Assembly (NCBI RefSeq): GCF_900116765.1
Contig: NZ_UETC01000001.1
Coordinates: forward strand, 620,001-684,000
Origin: Jannaschia seohaensis
GTDB lineage: Bacteria; Pseudomonadota; Alphaproteobacteria; Rhodobacterales; Rhodobacteraceae
Reading direction: 5' to 3'
DNA: 64,000 bases
The notes beneath the pieces were generated by a model, which searched no databases, was not told the DNA's origin, and saw nothing but the letters and a program-made list of their open reading frames with translations. A program made the translations under genes and the position numbers. Below, in pieces: positions 8,197-16,554 of the stretch (positions are counted from its first letter, which is position 1; every line of letters begins with the position of its first letter).

Positions 8197-8257
8197 CGGC
8201 GGCGCAAGGCGCCTCCGCGTCTTGCCTGCCGAATCGAGTTGTGGGACTCCTCGCCCC

Positions 8258-10330
8258 ATGACCGACATGCTCGACCCGGCGGCTCCGCCCGACCCGCACG
8301 CCCTGTTGGGCGCCGTCTTCGGCTTCGACGCCTTCCGCCCCGGCCAGGCCGAGATCGTGGAGGCCGTGACCGCCGGACGCGACGTGTTGGCCATCATGCC
8401 GACGGGCGGGGGCAAGTCGCTCTGCTTCCAGCTGCCCGCGCTCTGCCGCGACGGCCTGACCGTCGTGATCTCTCCGCTCATCGCGCTGATGCGCGACCAG
8501 GTGCGGGCCCTGCGCGAAGCGGGGGTGGAGGCGGGCGCGCTGACCTCCGGCAATACCGAGGAAGAGACCGAGGACGTCTGGCAGGCGATCGAGGCCGGGC
8601 GTCTCAAGCTGCTCTATATCGCGCCGGAACGGCTGGCTTCCGGCGGAACGGAGCGGATGCTTAGGCGGGCGAACTGCACCCTGATCGCCGTGGACGAGGC
8701 CCATTGCGTCAGCCAATGGGGCCACGACTTCCGGCCCGATTACCTGCGCATCGGCGATCTGCGCCGCGCCCTCGGCGTGCCGCTCGCCGCTTTCACCGCC
8801 ACCGCCGATGCCGAGACGCGCGAAGAGATGGTGCGCCGCCTCTTCGACGGGACGCCGCCGCAAACCTTCCTGCACGGCTTCGACCGCCCCAACCTGACCC
8901 TCGCCTTCGAGCCAAAGAACAAGCCCCGCGACCAGATCCTGAGCTTCGCCGAAGCCCGGCGCGGCCGGTCGGGAATCGTCTATTGCGGCACGCGCTCCAA
9001 GACCGAGGGTCTGGCCCAGGCCCTGCGCGAGGCGGGCCACGCCGCCTGTCATTACCATGCCGGGATGGAGGCGGAGGACCGCCGCCTGGTCGAGACCCGC
9101 TTCCAGCAGGAGGACGGGCTGATCGTCGTCGCCACGGTCGCTTTCGGCATGGGGATCGACAAGCCCGACATCCGCTGGGTGGCCCATGCCGACCTGCCCA
9201 AATCGGTCGAGAGCTACTACCAGGAGATCGGTCGTGCTGGCCGCGACGGCGCCCCCGCCGACACCATGACCCTGTTCGGCGCCGACGACATCCGCTTTCG
9301 CCGCCAGCAGATCGACGAGGGGCTCGCTCCGCCCGAGATGAAGGCCGCCGATCATGGCCGGCTCAACGCGCTCCTGGGGCTGGCCGAGGCGCAGGTCTGC
9401 CGCCGCGTGACGCTGCTGGCCTTCTTCGGAGAGACGGCCGAGCCCTGCGGCAATTGCGATCTCTGCGCCAATCCGCCCGACCTGTTCGACGGCACGACCG
9501 AGGTGCGCAAGGCGCTCTCGGCGATGCTGCGCACCGATGAGCGCTTCGGCATCGGCCATCTGATCGACATTCTCCGGGGGACCGAAACCGACAAGACCCG
9601 GCGCTTCGGCCATCACGATCTGCCGACCTGGGGCGTGGGCGCGGATCTGGCCAAACACCAATGGCAGGCGATCTTCCGCCAGATGATGGGGCTCGACCTT
9701 GTCCGCCCCGACCCGGAGCGCCACGGCGCCTTGCGCTTCATGGAGGCGGCGCGCCCCGTTCTGCGCGGCGAGGCCGAGGTCACGCTGCGCCGCGACACGA
9801 TCAAGCGGGCCGAGCGCCGCCCCGCCGTCAAGCAACTGGTGGCGGAGGAGGACGCGCCGTTGCTCTCGGCGCTCAAGGCCAAGCGCCGGGCGCTGGCCGA
9901 GGCGCAGGGCGTGCCGGCCTATGTCGTCTTCAACGATCGCACCCTGATCGAGATGGCCGAGCGGCGCCCCGCCACGCTCGACGCGATGGCTGGAATTTCG
10001 GGCGTCGGCGCCACCAAGCTGGAGCGCTACGGCGCGACCTTCCTCGCCGTCATCACCGGGGAGACGCCCGACGACGTCCACCCCGCCCGCCGCAAGCTGG
10101 CCGGACGGCAGGAGGGGGCGGTCTACGACCGGCTGCTCTCGGTCCAGGCCGATCTCGCCCGGGGCGAGAGCGGGATGGACAAGCCGATGTCCTGCTCGTC
10201 CTCGCAACTGGCCAAGGTCGCCCGCGCCCCGGCGGAGCGCAGCGCCGTGGACCGCATCCTGGGCGACCGCCACGCGGAACGCTTCGGCGACGCTTTTCTG
10301 GAGGTCTTGCGGGCGAGGGAGGCGAGCTGA
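8258..10330 (+). CDS. recQ: ATP-dependent DNA helicase RecQ
   Basis: 690 aa from ATG 8258. Walker A M-P-T-G-G-G-K-S (47-54), Walker B D-E-A-H (146-149) followed by C-V-S-Q-W-G-H-D-F-R-P-D-Y, the RecQ aromatic-rich loop. Helicase domain 2 has G-R-A-G-R-D-G. The RecQ-Ct zinc site C-G-N-C-D-L-C lies near residue 395, and an HRDC domain (V-F-N-D-R-T-L...I-S-G-V-G-x-x-K-L-E-R-Y-G) near 555-605. A further Ser/Cys-rich linker and short helical domain close the C-terminus, a common alphaproteobacterial extension. It unwinds 3'-5' in recombination and fork repair. High confidence; a 12-codon-longer start is possible. Confidence 0.95.
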   Translation: MTDMLDPAAPPDPHALLGAVFGFDAFRPGQAEIVEAVTAGRDVLAIMPTGGGKSLCFQLPALCRDGLTVVISPLIALMRDQVRALREAGVEAGALTSGNTEEETEDVWQAIEAGRLKLLYIAPERLASGGTERMLRRANCTLIAVDEAHCVSQWGHDFRPDYLRIGDLRRALGVPLAAFTATADAETREEMVRRLFDGTPPQTFLHGFDRPNLTLAFEPKNKPRDQILSFAEARRGRSGIVYCGTRSKTEGLAQALREAGHAACHYHAGMEAEDRRLVETRFQQEDGLIVVATVAFGMGIDKPDIRWVAHADLPKSVESYYQEIGRAGRDGAPADTMTLFGADDIRFRRQQIDEGLAPPEMKAADHGRLNALLGLAEAQVCRRVTLLAFFGETAEPCGNCDLCANPPDLFDGTTEVRKALSAMLRTDERFGIGHLIDILRGTETDKTRRFGHHDLPTWGVGADLAKHQWQAIFRQMMGLDLVRPDPERHGALRFMEAARPVLRGEAEVTLRRDTIKRAERRPAVKQLVAEEDAPLLSALKAKRRALAEAQGVPAYVVFNDRTLIEMAERRPATLDAMAGISGVGATKLERYGATFLAVITGETPDDVHPARRKLAGRQEGAVYDRLLSVQADLARGESGMDKPMSCSSSQLAKVARAPAERSAVDRILGDRHAERFGDAFLEVLRAREAS

Positions 10331-10478
10331 GGCGGCCCGCCCCCGGCCGTCCGAGCGGCGCGCGAGCTTCGTGCGCAACGGTCCGCGCATGAGCTGGCCC
10401 TGTTGACACGAGCCTCGGGTCTCCCGCAGAGGTTCCGAATGAGAGGGAGCAGTCCCGTGCCGGAACCGGAGCAGGCCG

Positions 10479-12269
10479 ATGACCGACGATCTCATTGAAC
10501 TCAACCGTCCGCCCCTGGTCCCGCGCACCCATCCCTTCTCCGATTTCGTGATCGCACAAGGCCCCCTGCGGTCGCGCCTGACCGAGATGGACGGCCTCCG
10601 CAAGATCGAGCTCGGCGCAGCGGACCTGCACCTGAGGGGGCGCATCCAAGCCATCGAGGACGGCCTCTTCATGGGGGTCGCGCCCATAGCGGGCGAGTTG
10701 CTCGTCGGCACCATGCCCTACAGCCGCAAAACGCCGCTCGGTGGGAAGATCCGCAACGGGTTGACGGGGCAATACGTGAACATGGCCCGTAAGGCGGGCG
10801 GCTCCCTCACGATCGGCGGCGACTGCTTCGGGATGGTGCCGCTGTTCCTGTGGCGGGGCGAGGCCGGGGCCCTCCTGTCGTCGCAGCTACACCTCATCGC
10901 CATCGCACTGAACGCGGCGGGCTTGCCGGTCCGGGTCGATCTGTCTTCGATGATCGGAGCGTGGTTCGTCGACAACTCGCTCGCAATCCAGCAATCGACC
11001 CGGGCGGCTTTGATCGAGGGGGCGGAAATGATCCGCGCCGACGAGGAAGTCGTCATTTCGAAGGACGGCCTGCACCTGCACGCATCCGAGCCCCAGACGC
11101 ACGAGCCGGTGACAAGGGACGAGTACAAGGACCTGATCAAGGTCGGGGCGCAGGAGATTCGGGACAACCTCTCGGCGGTGGTGAACAGCGGCCGGCATAC
11201 CGTCGCCACGCTGACCGGCGGCCGGGACAGCCGGATGATCTTCGCGGGCCTTGTCTCGCTGGGGCTGGAGCGCGAGGTGGCCTTCAGCACCCGGGACATT
11301 GACGACGGGGACATGCAGATCGCGACCGGCCTGGTCTCCCGCTACGGAGGCGCCTTCGAGGCACAGCGCGTGCCGTACAGCACGCTGCCAGTCGATCCGC
11401 GCCGGTCCTTCGACCGCCATCGCAGCACCTTTTTCGGCGCCTATCACGACTACAAGGGCGTGGGTGGCGCCGCCGTGGACGACAAGCACACGATCGCGCT
11501 GATCGGCGGCTGCGGCGAGGTCTATCGCGGCTTCCTAAGCCGGCGCTACGACGCCGATCTTGTGGCCAGGCCTTTCTCCCGGGAGAACTTCGAGGCCCTC
11601 GTCGCGGGCCACGCCAGCTGGAAGAAATTCTTTCCAGAGGAGGCCGGCGATCTCTGGCGCGAAGCGCTGTTCGAGACGATGGCGGGCCTGCCGGGCGAAA
11701 CGCTGGCCGACCGTCTGGAAGAGCATTACTTTCATTTTCGCAACCGGCTGCATTTCGGCGCATCCTCGACTGCGGCGCATCCCGGCCGCCTTCCGGTAAA
11801 TCCGCTTATGTCCCCGACTCTCAAGACGCTGGCCGCCCGGGTGCCCGCGTCCGTCCGCGCGAGCGGTGCCATCGTCTTCGACGTCACGCGAGAGCTGGAC
11901 GAGACGGTGGCCTACCTGCCCTATGCCAAGAGCGGACCCGAGGCCTTCTCTGCGCACGGCTTCCATACGCCGAGCCGCTACGATGGCGCGCCGCCTTCCC
12001 TGGAGCCGGATCTCGATCTTTGGCAGGCGGCCGCCCGGAAGCGGAGCGGTTTGCGGCTGAACAAACCGCCCTACCGCTCCCGCGAGGCCTATAACGCGGC
12101 GATGACGGCGGCGTTGTTCGAGCGGCTGGCCGACGACGCGCGTGTTGGGCCCTTCGTCACGCCCAAGCTGCAAAGACGCTTCTCGTGGCTGCAACGCGAC
12201 AAGAAGAAGTTCCGCACGGTCTGGCTGTCCCGCCTAGCGTCGGCGCATGACGTTCTGAGCTACAACTAG
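10479..12269 (+). CDS. Orphan asparagine-synthase-like (PP-loop/AANH) protein, glutaminase part degenerate
   Basis: 596 aa from ATG 10479. The PP-loop T-L-T-G-G-R-D-S-R (244-252) corresponds to the SGGxDS nucleotide-binding loop of asparagine synthases, in the TGGRDSR variant seen in polysaccharide and secondary-metabolite relatives. Upstream, G-G-D-C-F-G-M-V-P-L-F-L (113-124) and L-L-S-S-Q-L-H-L-I (132-140) resemble the class II glutamine amidotransferase fold, but Met1 is followed by Thr, so the catalytic Cys nucleophile is absent. It may therefore activate a carboxylate with ATP and use ammonia or another amine. It is not part of any biosynthetic cluster here: recQ is upstream and DUF3775 is downstream on the other strand. 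Substrate unknown. Confidence 0.72.
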   Translation: MTDDLIELNRPPLVPRTHPFSDFVIAQGPLRSRLTEMDGLRKIELGAADLHLRGRIQAIEDGLFMGVAPIAGELLVGTMPYSRKTPLGGKIRNGLTGQYVNMARKAGGSLTIGGDCFGMVPLFLWRGEAGALLSSQLHLIAIALNAAGLPVRVDLSSMIGAWFVDNSLAIQQSTRAALIEGAEMIRADEEVVISKDGLHLHASEPQTHEPVTRDEYKDLIKVGAQEIRDNLSAVVNSGRHTVATLTGGRDSRMIFAGLVSLGLEREVAFSTRDIDDGDMQIATGLVSRYGGAFEAQRVPYSTLPVDPRRSFDRHRSTFFGAYHDYKGVGGAAVDDKHTIALIGGCGEVYRGFLSRRYDADLVARPFSRENFEALVAGHASWKKFFPEEAGDLWREALFETMAGLPGETLADRLEEHYFHFRNRLHFGASSTAAHPGRLPVNPLMSPTLKTLAARVPASVRASGAIVFDVTRELDETVAYLPYAKSGPEAFSAHGFHTPSRYDGAPPSLEPDLDLWQAAARKRSGLRLNKPPYRSREAYNAAMTAALFERLADDARVGPFVTPKLQRRFSWLQRDKKKFRTVWLSRLASAHDVLSYN

Positions 12270-12318
12270 CCTCCGGTCGGCCCGGACCGTGCCCGGTCGC
12301 ACTCGCCGGTGGAGGCGC

Positions 12319-12621
12319 CTACTCGTCCACCGTCTCGACCCCTAGCGCCTCCAGCCCGGCTTCCAGATGGTCCGGGAAGTGCGGCGTGCCGATAAGATAG
12401 TCCGCGGTCGGCGTCGTCGCCTCCGCTTCGGCGGTCGCGCGGGCCTCGTCGAGCTCGTCGGGACCAAAGCTCTCGCGCCCGATCCAGAGCACGGCGATCA
12501 GGTCGATCGCCTCCTCGGTATCGAGCCCCTCGATCAGGCCCCGCAACTCGCCTTCGGCGCGTCCCAATTCGTGACCGTAGAGGATTACCTGTTCGACCTT
12601 GGTTCGTGAAATGCGCAGCAT
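12319..12621 (-). CDS. DUF3775 domain-containing protein
   Basis: 100 aa from ATG 12621. The pattern I-A-V-L-W-I-G-R-E-S-F (43-53) followed by T-A-D-Y-L-I-G-T-P-H-F-P-D-H-L-E-A-G-L-E-A-L-G matches DUF3775, a small acidic alphaproteobacterial family of unknown function. It is convergent with the asparagine-synthase-like gene (49 bp between stops) and divergent from yaaA. Family assignment is good; function unknown. Confidence 0.8.
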   Translation of the reverse strand: MLRISRTKVEQVILYGHELGRAEGELRGLIEGLDTEEAIDLIAVLWIGRESFGPDELDEARATAEAEATTPTADYLIGTPHFPDHLEAGLEALGVETVDE

Positions 12622-12724
12622 GACCGGCCCTCCTGGCGCCTTCCTGAGGGGATGACTAGGCCTCCGCCATGACCTGCATCAAGTGCGGCTTGCACCCGGC
12701 GCGCGGGCTCCTAAAACCATTGCC

Positions 12725-13489
12725 ATGCTGACCGTCATCTCGCCCGCCAAATCCCTCGATCTCGCTCCGGTGTCCGACCCGGCCACCGCCCCCCGGTTCC
12801 AGGAGGAGACCGCGACGCTGGTCACCCGCGCCCGGCGCCTGACGCTGAAGGACATGCGCGCGCTGATGTCGATCTCGGAGGACCTGGCCCGGCTCAATCG
12901 CGACCGCTACCGCGACTGGGACGACGCCGCCGAAAAACCCGCGATCCGCATGTTCGCGGGGGACACCTATACCGGCCTCGATGCGGCGACCCTGTCCGAG
13001 GACGCGCTGCGCCACGCCCAAGACACGCTCCGCATTCTCTCGGGGCTCTACGGCCTTCTGCGCCCGCTCGACGCGATCAAGCCCTACCGGCTGGAGATGG
13101 GCAGCCGCCTGAACACCCGGCGCGGCAAGGATCTCTACGCCTTCTGGGGACCGCGCCTCGCCGAGGCGCTCAACGCCGACGCAGAGGCGGTTGGCACCGA
13201 CCTGCTGCTCAATTGCGCGAGCCAGGAATATTTCGGCGCCGTGGATCGCAAGGCGCTGAAGCTGCGCGTGATCACGCCGACCTTCCTCGAAGACAAGCCC
13301 GGCGGGCCCAAGATCGTCAGCTTCGCCGCCAAGCGCGCCCGGGGCGCCATGGCCCGCTTCGTGGCCGAGCACCGCCTGACGGCCCCCACCGATCTGCGCG
13401 ACTTCCGCACCGGCGGCTACGAATGGCAGGAGAGCCCCGAGGACGCCCCTGTCTTCCTCCGCCGCGCCGAGACGGACCGCGCGGCCTGA
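12725..13489 (+). CDS. yaaA: Peroxide stress protein YaaA
   Basis: 254 aa from ATG 12725. It begins MLTVISPAKSLD, followed by the family blocks A-I-x-M-F-x-G-D-x-Y-x-G-L, L-S-G-L-Y-G-L-L-R-P-L-D and Y-R-L-E-M-G; these define YaaA (DUF328). In E. coli YaaA lowers intracellular iron during peroxide stress and has a DNA-binding helix-hairpin-helix-like fold. Typical family length. High confidence. Confidence 0.94.
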   Translation: MLTVISPAKSLDLAPVSDPATAPRFQEETATLVTRARRLTLKDMRALMSISEDLARLNRDRYRDWDDAAEKPAIRMFAGDTYTGLDAATLSEDALRHAQDTLRILSGLYGLLRPLDAIKPYRLEMGSRLNTRRGKDLYAFWGPRLAEALNADAEAVGTDLLLNCASQEYFGAVDRKALKLRVITPTFLEDKPGGPKIVSFAAKRARGAMARFVAEHRLTAPTDLRDFRTGGYEWQESPEDAPVFLRRAETDRAA

Positions 13490-13535
13490 CGCGTCTCGCG
13501 GCATCCCAGGCCAGGAACGAAGCGCCTCAGCCCCC

Positions 13536-13557
13536 CTTCTTCCCTGCATAAATATCC
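13536..13557 (-). repeat. Structured intergenic repeat, subfamily A, copy 2 (short)
   Basis: Identical core to the copies at 5413-5434 and 56476-56497, minus-strand orientation, but without the adjoining G/C hairpin. It sits between convergent yaaA and dapE. Possibly a decayed or minimal copy. Confidence 0.65.
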
Positions 13558-13626
13558 CCGCCGGAGGCACCCGCCCTCGGCCCGATGCGCCGCCCGTCCG
13601 GACGACGCACCACCTCGGCCGCAGGC

Positions 13627-13650
13627 GAAAATTCTTAATTAAGAATTTTC
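13627..13650 (-). terminator. 24-bp perfect AT-rich palindrome overlapping the dapE stop
   Basis: GAAAATTCTTAA followed by TTAAGAATTTTC is perfectly self-complementary. It includes the last codons (EENS) and the TAA stop of dapE (13639-13641). In a genome this GC-rich, 24 bp of AT-dominated palindrome stands out. As RNA it forms a hairpin ending in U residues, so it can act as a terminator; as DNA it could be a protein-binding site. Confidence 0.55.
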
Positions 13651-14793
13651 TTCAGCGGCGAACCAGCCGCGCAGGATCCGGGCGTAGATCGCCTTGAGCT
13701 GTCCGATCTGCTCCACGCGCACGCGCTCGTCCACCGCGTGCATCCGGTGGCCGACAAGGCCGAACTCAACCACCGGGCAATGGCTTTTGACGAAGCGGGC
13801 GTCCGAGGTCCCGCCCGAGGTCGACAGCACCGGTCTGCGCCCGGTCTCCGCCGCGACGGCCTCCGCGACGAGCTCCGATAGGGGGCCGGGCGGGGTGAGG
13901 AAGCTCTCGCCGGAGATTTTGACCTCCATGCCGATCTCGATCCCCGTCGCCTCGGAGACCCGCGCCGCCTCCCGTCGGAGCCAGGCGGTCAGCGTGGCGC
14001 CGCTATGGCTGTCGTTGAAGCGGATGTTGACGGTGGCGCGGGCCTCGGCCGGGATCACGTTGGTGGCTTGGTTGCCGGTGTCCATGGTGACGACGGCGAG
14101 GGTGGAGGGATCGAAATGGGCGGTGCCCCGGTCAAGCTCCGTCTCGGCGAGATCGGCCATCAGCCGGGCCATGGCGGGCAACGGGTTCTTAGCGCGATGC
14201 GGATAGGCCGCATGGCCCTGCTGGCCCCGGAAGGTGAACCAGGCGTTCATAGAACCACGCCGCCCGATCTTCATCATGTCGCCCATCTCTTCGGGGCAGG
14301 TCGGCTCGCCCACGAGGCAGACATCCATCCGCTCGCCCTCGGCATCCATCCAGTCGAGCAGCGCGCGAGTGCCGTCGCGGGACGGCCCCTCCTCGTCGCC
14401 GGTGATGGCCAGGATGACGGCGCCGTCGGGCGGGGTCTCGATCACGAAATCCACGGCGGCGGCGGCGAAGGCAGCCACGCCCGACTTCATGTCGGTGGCG
14501 CCGCGGCCATAGAGCCAGCCCTCGGCGATCTCCCCACCGAACGGATCGTGGGTCCAGGCAGCGGCGTCGCCCACCGGGACCACATCCGTATGGCCGTTGA
14601 AGCCGAAACTGGGCGCGCCCTTCCGCCCCCAGCGGGCAAAGAGATTGGGCACGCCGCCCCGGTCCACCCGCGTGCAGGAGAACCCCGCCGCCGACAGCAT
14701 CTCCTCCAGCAGGACCAGCGCGCCGCCTTCCTCGGGCGTGACCGAGGGGCAGCGGACGAGGTTCTGGGTCAGGGCGACGGGATCGGTGGTCAT
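13639..14793 (-). CDS. dapE: Succinyl-diaminopimelate desuccinylase DapE
   Basis: 384 aa from ATG 14793. M20-family zinc ligands: G-H-T-D-V-V (His68), G-R-G-A-T-D-M-K (Asp101), T-G-D-E-E-G (Glu134/135); near the end [10 protein letters not shown] and H-M-H-A-V-D-E-R. It removes succinate from N-succinyl-LL-diaminopimelate in lysine and peptidoglycan precursor synthesis. Its ATG overlaps the stop of the upstream 109-aa gene by 4 nt, so translation is probably coupled. The last codons form half of a perfect palindrome. High confidence. Confidence 0.95.
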   Translation of the reverse strand: MTTDPVALTQNLVRCPSVTPEEGGALVLLEEMLSAAGFSCTRVDRGGVPNLFARWGRKGAPSFGFNGHTDVVPVGDAAAWTHDPFGGEIAEGWLYGRGATDMKSGVAAFAAAAVDFVIETPPDGAVILAITGDEEGPSRDGTRALLDWMDAEGERMDVCLVGEPTCPEEMGDMMKIGRRGSMNAWFTFRGQQGHAAYPHRAKNPLPAMARLMADLAETELDRGTAHFDPSTLAVVTMDTGNQATNVIPAEARATVNIRFNDSHSGATLTAWLRREAARVSEATGIEIGMEVKISGESFLTPPGPLSELVAEAVAAETGRRPVLSTSGGTSDARFVKSHCPVVEFGLVGHRMHAVDERVRVEQIGQLKAIYARILRGWFAAEENS

Positions 14794-15119
14794 TCGTCCT
14801 CCCGGAAGATGGTGGTCTGGGCGACGATGACGGAGTTCTCGGCCAGGGCGCGATCCATCAGCGCGCGCTCGTCGGCGTCGATGTCGTGGCCCTCGGCCTC
14901 GCGCTCCTCCAGGGTGCCGTAGCCGGTCACCTCCAGCACGTTCATGTCGGCCGTCTTCAGCACGGCCACGGTTTCGCGCACGGCTTCCTCTTCGTCGACA
15001 CCGGAGGCGTAGCACATCAGCGCGGCGCCCGAGGCGCCCTCGGGCAGGCCGTCGCCGGACTTGCGGCCGATTTCGACGAGCAGGGTGAAGACGTGGTGGG
15101 GGCGCTTCGGCTTTGACAT
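14790..15119 (-). CDS. Conserved hypothetical protein upstream of dapE, 109 aa
   Basis: Starts at ATG 15119 ([22 protein letters not shown]) and ends in a TCAT/ATGA overlap with dapE. The sequence is soluble and acidic toward the C-terminus ([25 protein letters not shown]) and has one Cys; no known domain is recognised. The very tight coupling with dapE suggests it belongs to that operon. The frame is open far upstream, but that part lies over the transposase fossil and lacks protein character. Confidence 0.75.
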   Translation of the reverse strand: MSKPKRPHHVFTLLVEIGRKSGDGLPEGASGAALMCYASGVDEEEAVRETVAVLKTADMNVLEVTGYGTLEEREAEGHDIDADERALMDRALAENSVIVAQTTIFREDE

Positions 15120-15272
15120 GGGGCCGGGTGTGGGTGCCGGGGCGCCGTCTGTCAACCGGGGCCGGGCGGGGCCGGAGACCGTCCGCGGGCCCCCGTGCCG
15201 CGCTGGGGCTCGCATCCCAGGCAATTTGTTGGGGGCCATTTGCTGAGTGCGAGTGCGCCGGGGCTGGCGCGC

Positions 15273-15790
15273 GAGGTCTGGCTCAGCGACCGGCGATGGG
15301 CGGCGGGCGCCGCATCCGTCGGAGAACCGGTCCGGGGCACGACGGGTGGAGGACCGTCCCGTGATCCCCTGGACGGTGCATGTGCTTCGGTCGGGGGCGG
15401 CTCGCGGATTGCGTGGCCGCTTATGACCCGCCCAGGACGATCTCCGCCCGCTGGCGCCAATGGTCCCGGTGCGGCATCTGGGAGGGCTGTCCGAAGCGGT
15501 CCGCGAGGTCGCCCCCGCCGAGGCAGCCGCCCTCGTCTGCCGTTCCGTGACTGTCCAGCGCTCGGCCACTGGGGCAAAGCAGGGAGGCGGGCGGGCGGCG
15601 AAGACCCACCCGATTGCGGACGGGGCGGGACGCCTGTTCGTCCTCACGCCCGGCCAGTTCGGGGACAGTTGCGCGGCATGGCCTCTGATGTCGGCGCTGC
15701 CGTCCAGGCGGGGTCTGCTGGGGGATGCCGTCTCCGATGCCGAGCGGTCGCGCCGCATCGCCAACGCTCGGGACACGGTGGCTGCGTTTG
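15273..15790 (+). pseudogene. Decayed IS5-family transposase
   Basis: Three reading frames in succession carry recognisable pieces of an IS5/IS427-type transposase. (1) from 15273: E-V-W-L-S-D-R-R-W. (2) around 15407-15480, shifted +2: D-C-V-A-A-Y-D-P-P-R-T-I-S-A-R-W-R-Q-W, the RW.D.P..YGP..T.Y.RW..W region. (3) from 15547: V-T-V-Q-R-S-A-T-G-A-K-Q-G, T-H-P-I-A-D-G-A-G-R-L-F, L-T-P-G-Q-F-G-D, and L-P-S-R-R-G-L-L-G-D-A, matching the H.R.A.GAKGG / THA..D..GR.....TPGQ..D blocks. At least two frameshifts, an in-frame stop and substitutions of catalytic residues show it is dead. The C-terminal third is missing. Terminal inverted repeats were not found. Confidence 0.8.
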
Positions 15791-15815
15791 CAGTCGGAGC
15801 CTGGCGCGTCCGCGC

Positions 15816-16064
15816 TCAGTTGCGCACCGCCCGCACGACGAAGATCAGGATGCAGGCGCCGATGATGCCCACGACCATCTGTGCCAGCCACGTCCCCGTG
15901 GCGAAGATGCCCACCCAACGCAACAGCGCGTTGGCGACGAAAGCGCCGACGATGCCCAGGATGATGTTGAGGAAGAGGCCGGTATCGGCCTTCATGATCA
16001 TGCTCGCGATCCATCCCGCAAGGCCGCCGACGATGAGGGAGGCGAAAAACCCGAGTCCGGCCAT
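15816..16064 (-). CDS. GlsB/YeaQ/YmgE family stress-response membrane protein
   Basis: 82 aa from ATG 16064. Three hydrophobic segments with the pattern G-L-A-G-W-I-A-S-x-I-M and N-I-I-L-G-I-V-G-A-F-V-A-N, diagnostic for the GlsB/YeaQ/YmgE (transglycosylase-associated) family. These are small inner-membrane proteins induced by envelope, osmotic or acid stress; the mechanism is unknown. The IS5 remnant lies just past its stop and may have landed at its 3' side. High family confidence. Confidence 0.92.
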   Translation of the reverse strand: MAGLGFFASLIVGGLAGWIASMIMKADTGLFLNIILGIVGAFVANALLRWVGIFATGTWLAQMVVGIIGACILIFVVRAVRN

Positions 16065-16164
16065 GGCGTCACTCCTGTTATGCGTGCGACAGAAACGCGC
16101 GCTGCTGCGGCGCGGTTCCGGTCCCGGCCTCGACAGAACACCGGATGCGCCCCATTTTCCAGTC

Positions 16165-16461
16165 ATGCAGGGAAACCAGCGCACCAGGCTCGGTCTGTCG
16201 AAGGCGCAGCGGGACAACATGGCCGCGTATGACGCGCTGCCTGAACCGCTGCGCGTCTGGCTTGCGCAGGCGCGGCTGCCCTGGTCCCCGGCCTCGGCCA
16301 AGCGGGCCTGGCGCAAGGCGCTCTGGCGGAATTTCGGGCGCACTAAGGCCGCGCTGGCCGAGATGGACCGGCTGGAGGAAGAGCGCCTCGCCCAGGACGC
16401 GCTGACGCAGCAGCGGGCGGCGGAGGGGCTTAGGCCGCCGGTGGATCGTTCGGGACGGTAG
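16165..16461 (+). CDS. DUF6525-like conserved small protein
   Basis: 98 aa from ATG 16165; no clear Shine-Dalgarno, and the frame is open upstream. Core: N-M-A-A-Y-D-A-L-P-E-P-L-R-V-W-L-A-Q-A-x-L-P-W-S-P-x-S-A-K-R-A-W, followed by a charged helix ending E-E-E-R-L-A-Q-D-A. From memory this is the DUF6525 family widespread in Rhodobacterales; the name is less certain than the pattern. Function unknown. Divergent from the GlsB-like gene and convergent with the HlyD-family gene. Confidence 0.65.
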   Translation: MQGNQRTRLGLSKAQRDNMAAYDALPEPLRVWLAQARLPWSPASAKRAWRKALWRNFGRTKAALAEMDRLEEERLAQDALTQQRAAEGLRPPVDRSGR

Positions 16462-16463
16462 AG

Positions 16464-16507
16464 CTGGGGCTCTGCCCCAGACCCCGGAGTATTTCCGGCC
16501 AGAAGAA
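16464..16507 (+). repeat. Structured intergenic repeat, subfamily B, copy 1
   Basis: Hairpin CTGGGGC-TCT-GCCCCAG (16464-16480), then CCGGA-GTATT-TCCGG (16484-16498), then CCAGAAGAA. The same plan is seen at 24131-24198 and, diverged, at 45653-45716. It lies between convergent genes. Confidence 0.75.
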
Positions 16508-16554
16508 AGAGGGGCCTGGTTGGGGTGCCGGTTTGGGGCGCCCCCGTGGGCCGG

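Noticed and set aside
10403-10431. TTGACA-like promoter before the asparagine-synthase-like gene
   Set aside because: A TTGACA is present at 10403-10408 but no acceptable -10 hexamer lies at the right distance.
8156-10714. 852-codon open frame antisense to recQ
   Set aside because: Composition is the Arg/Gly/His/Pro-rich pattern of a GC-rich antisense shadow; recQ on the other strand has all family motifs.
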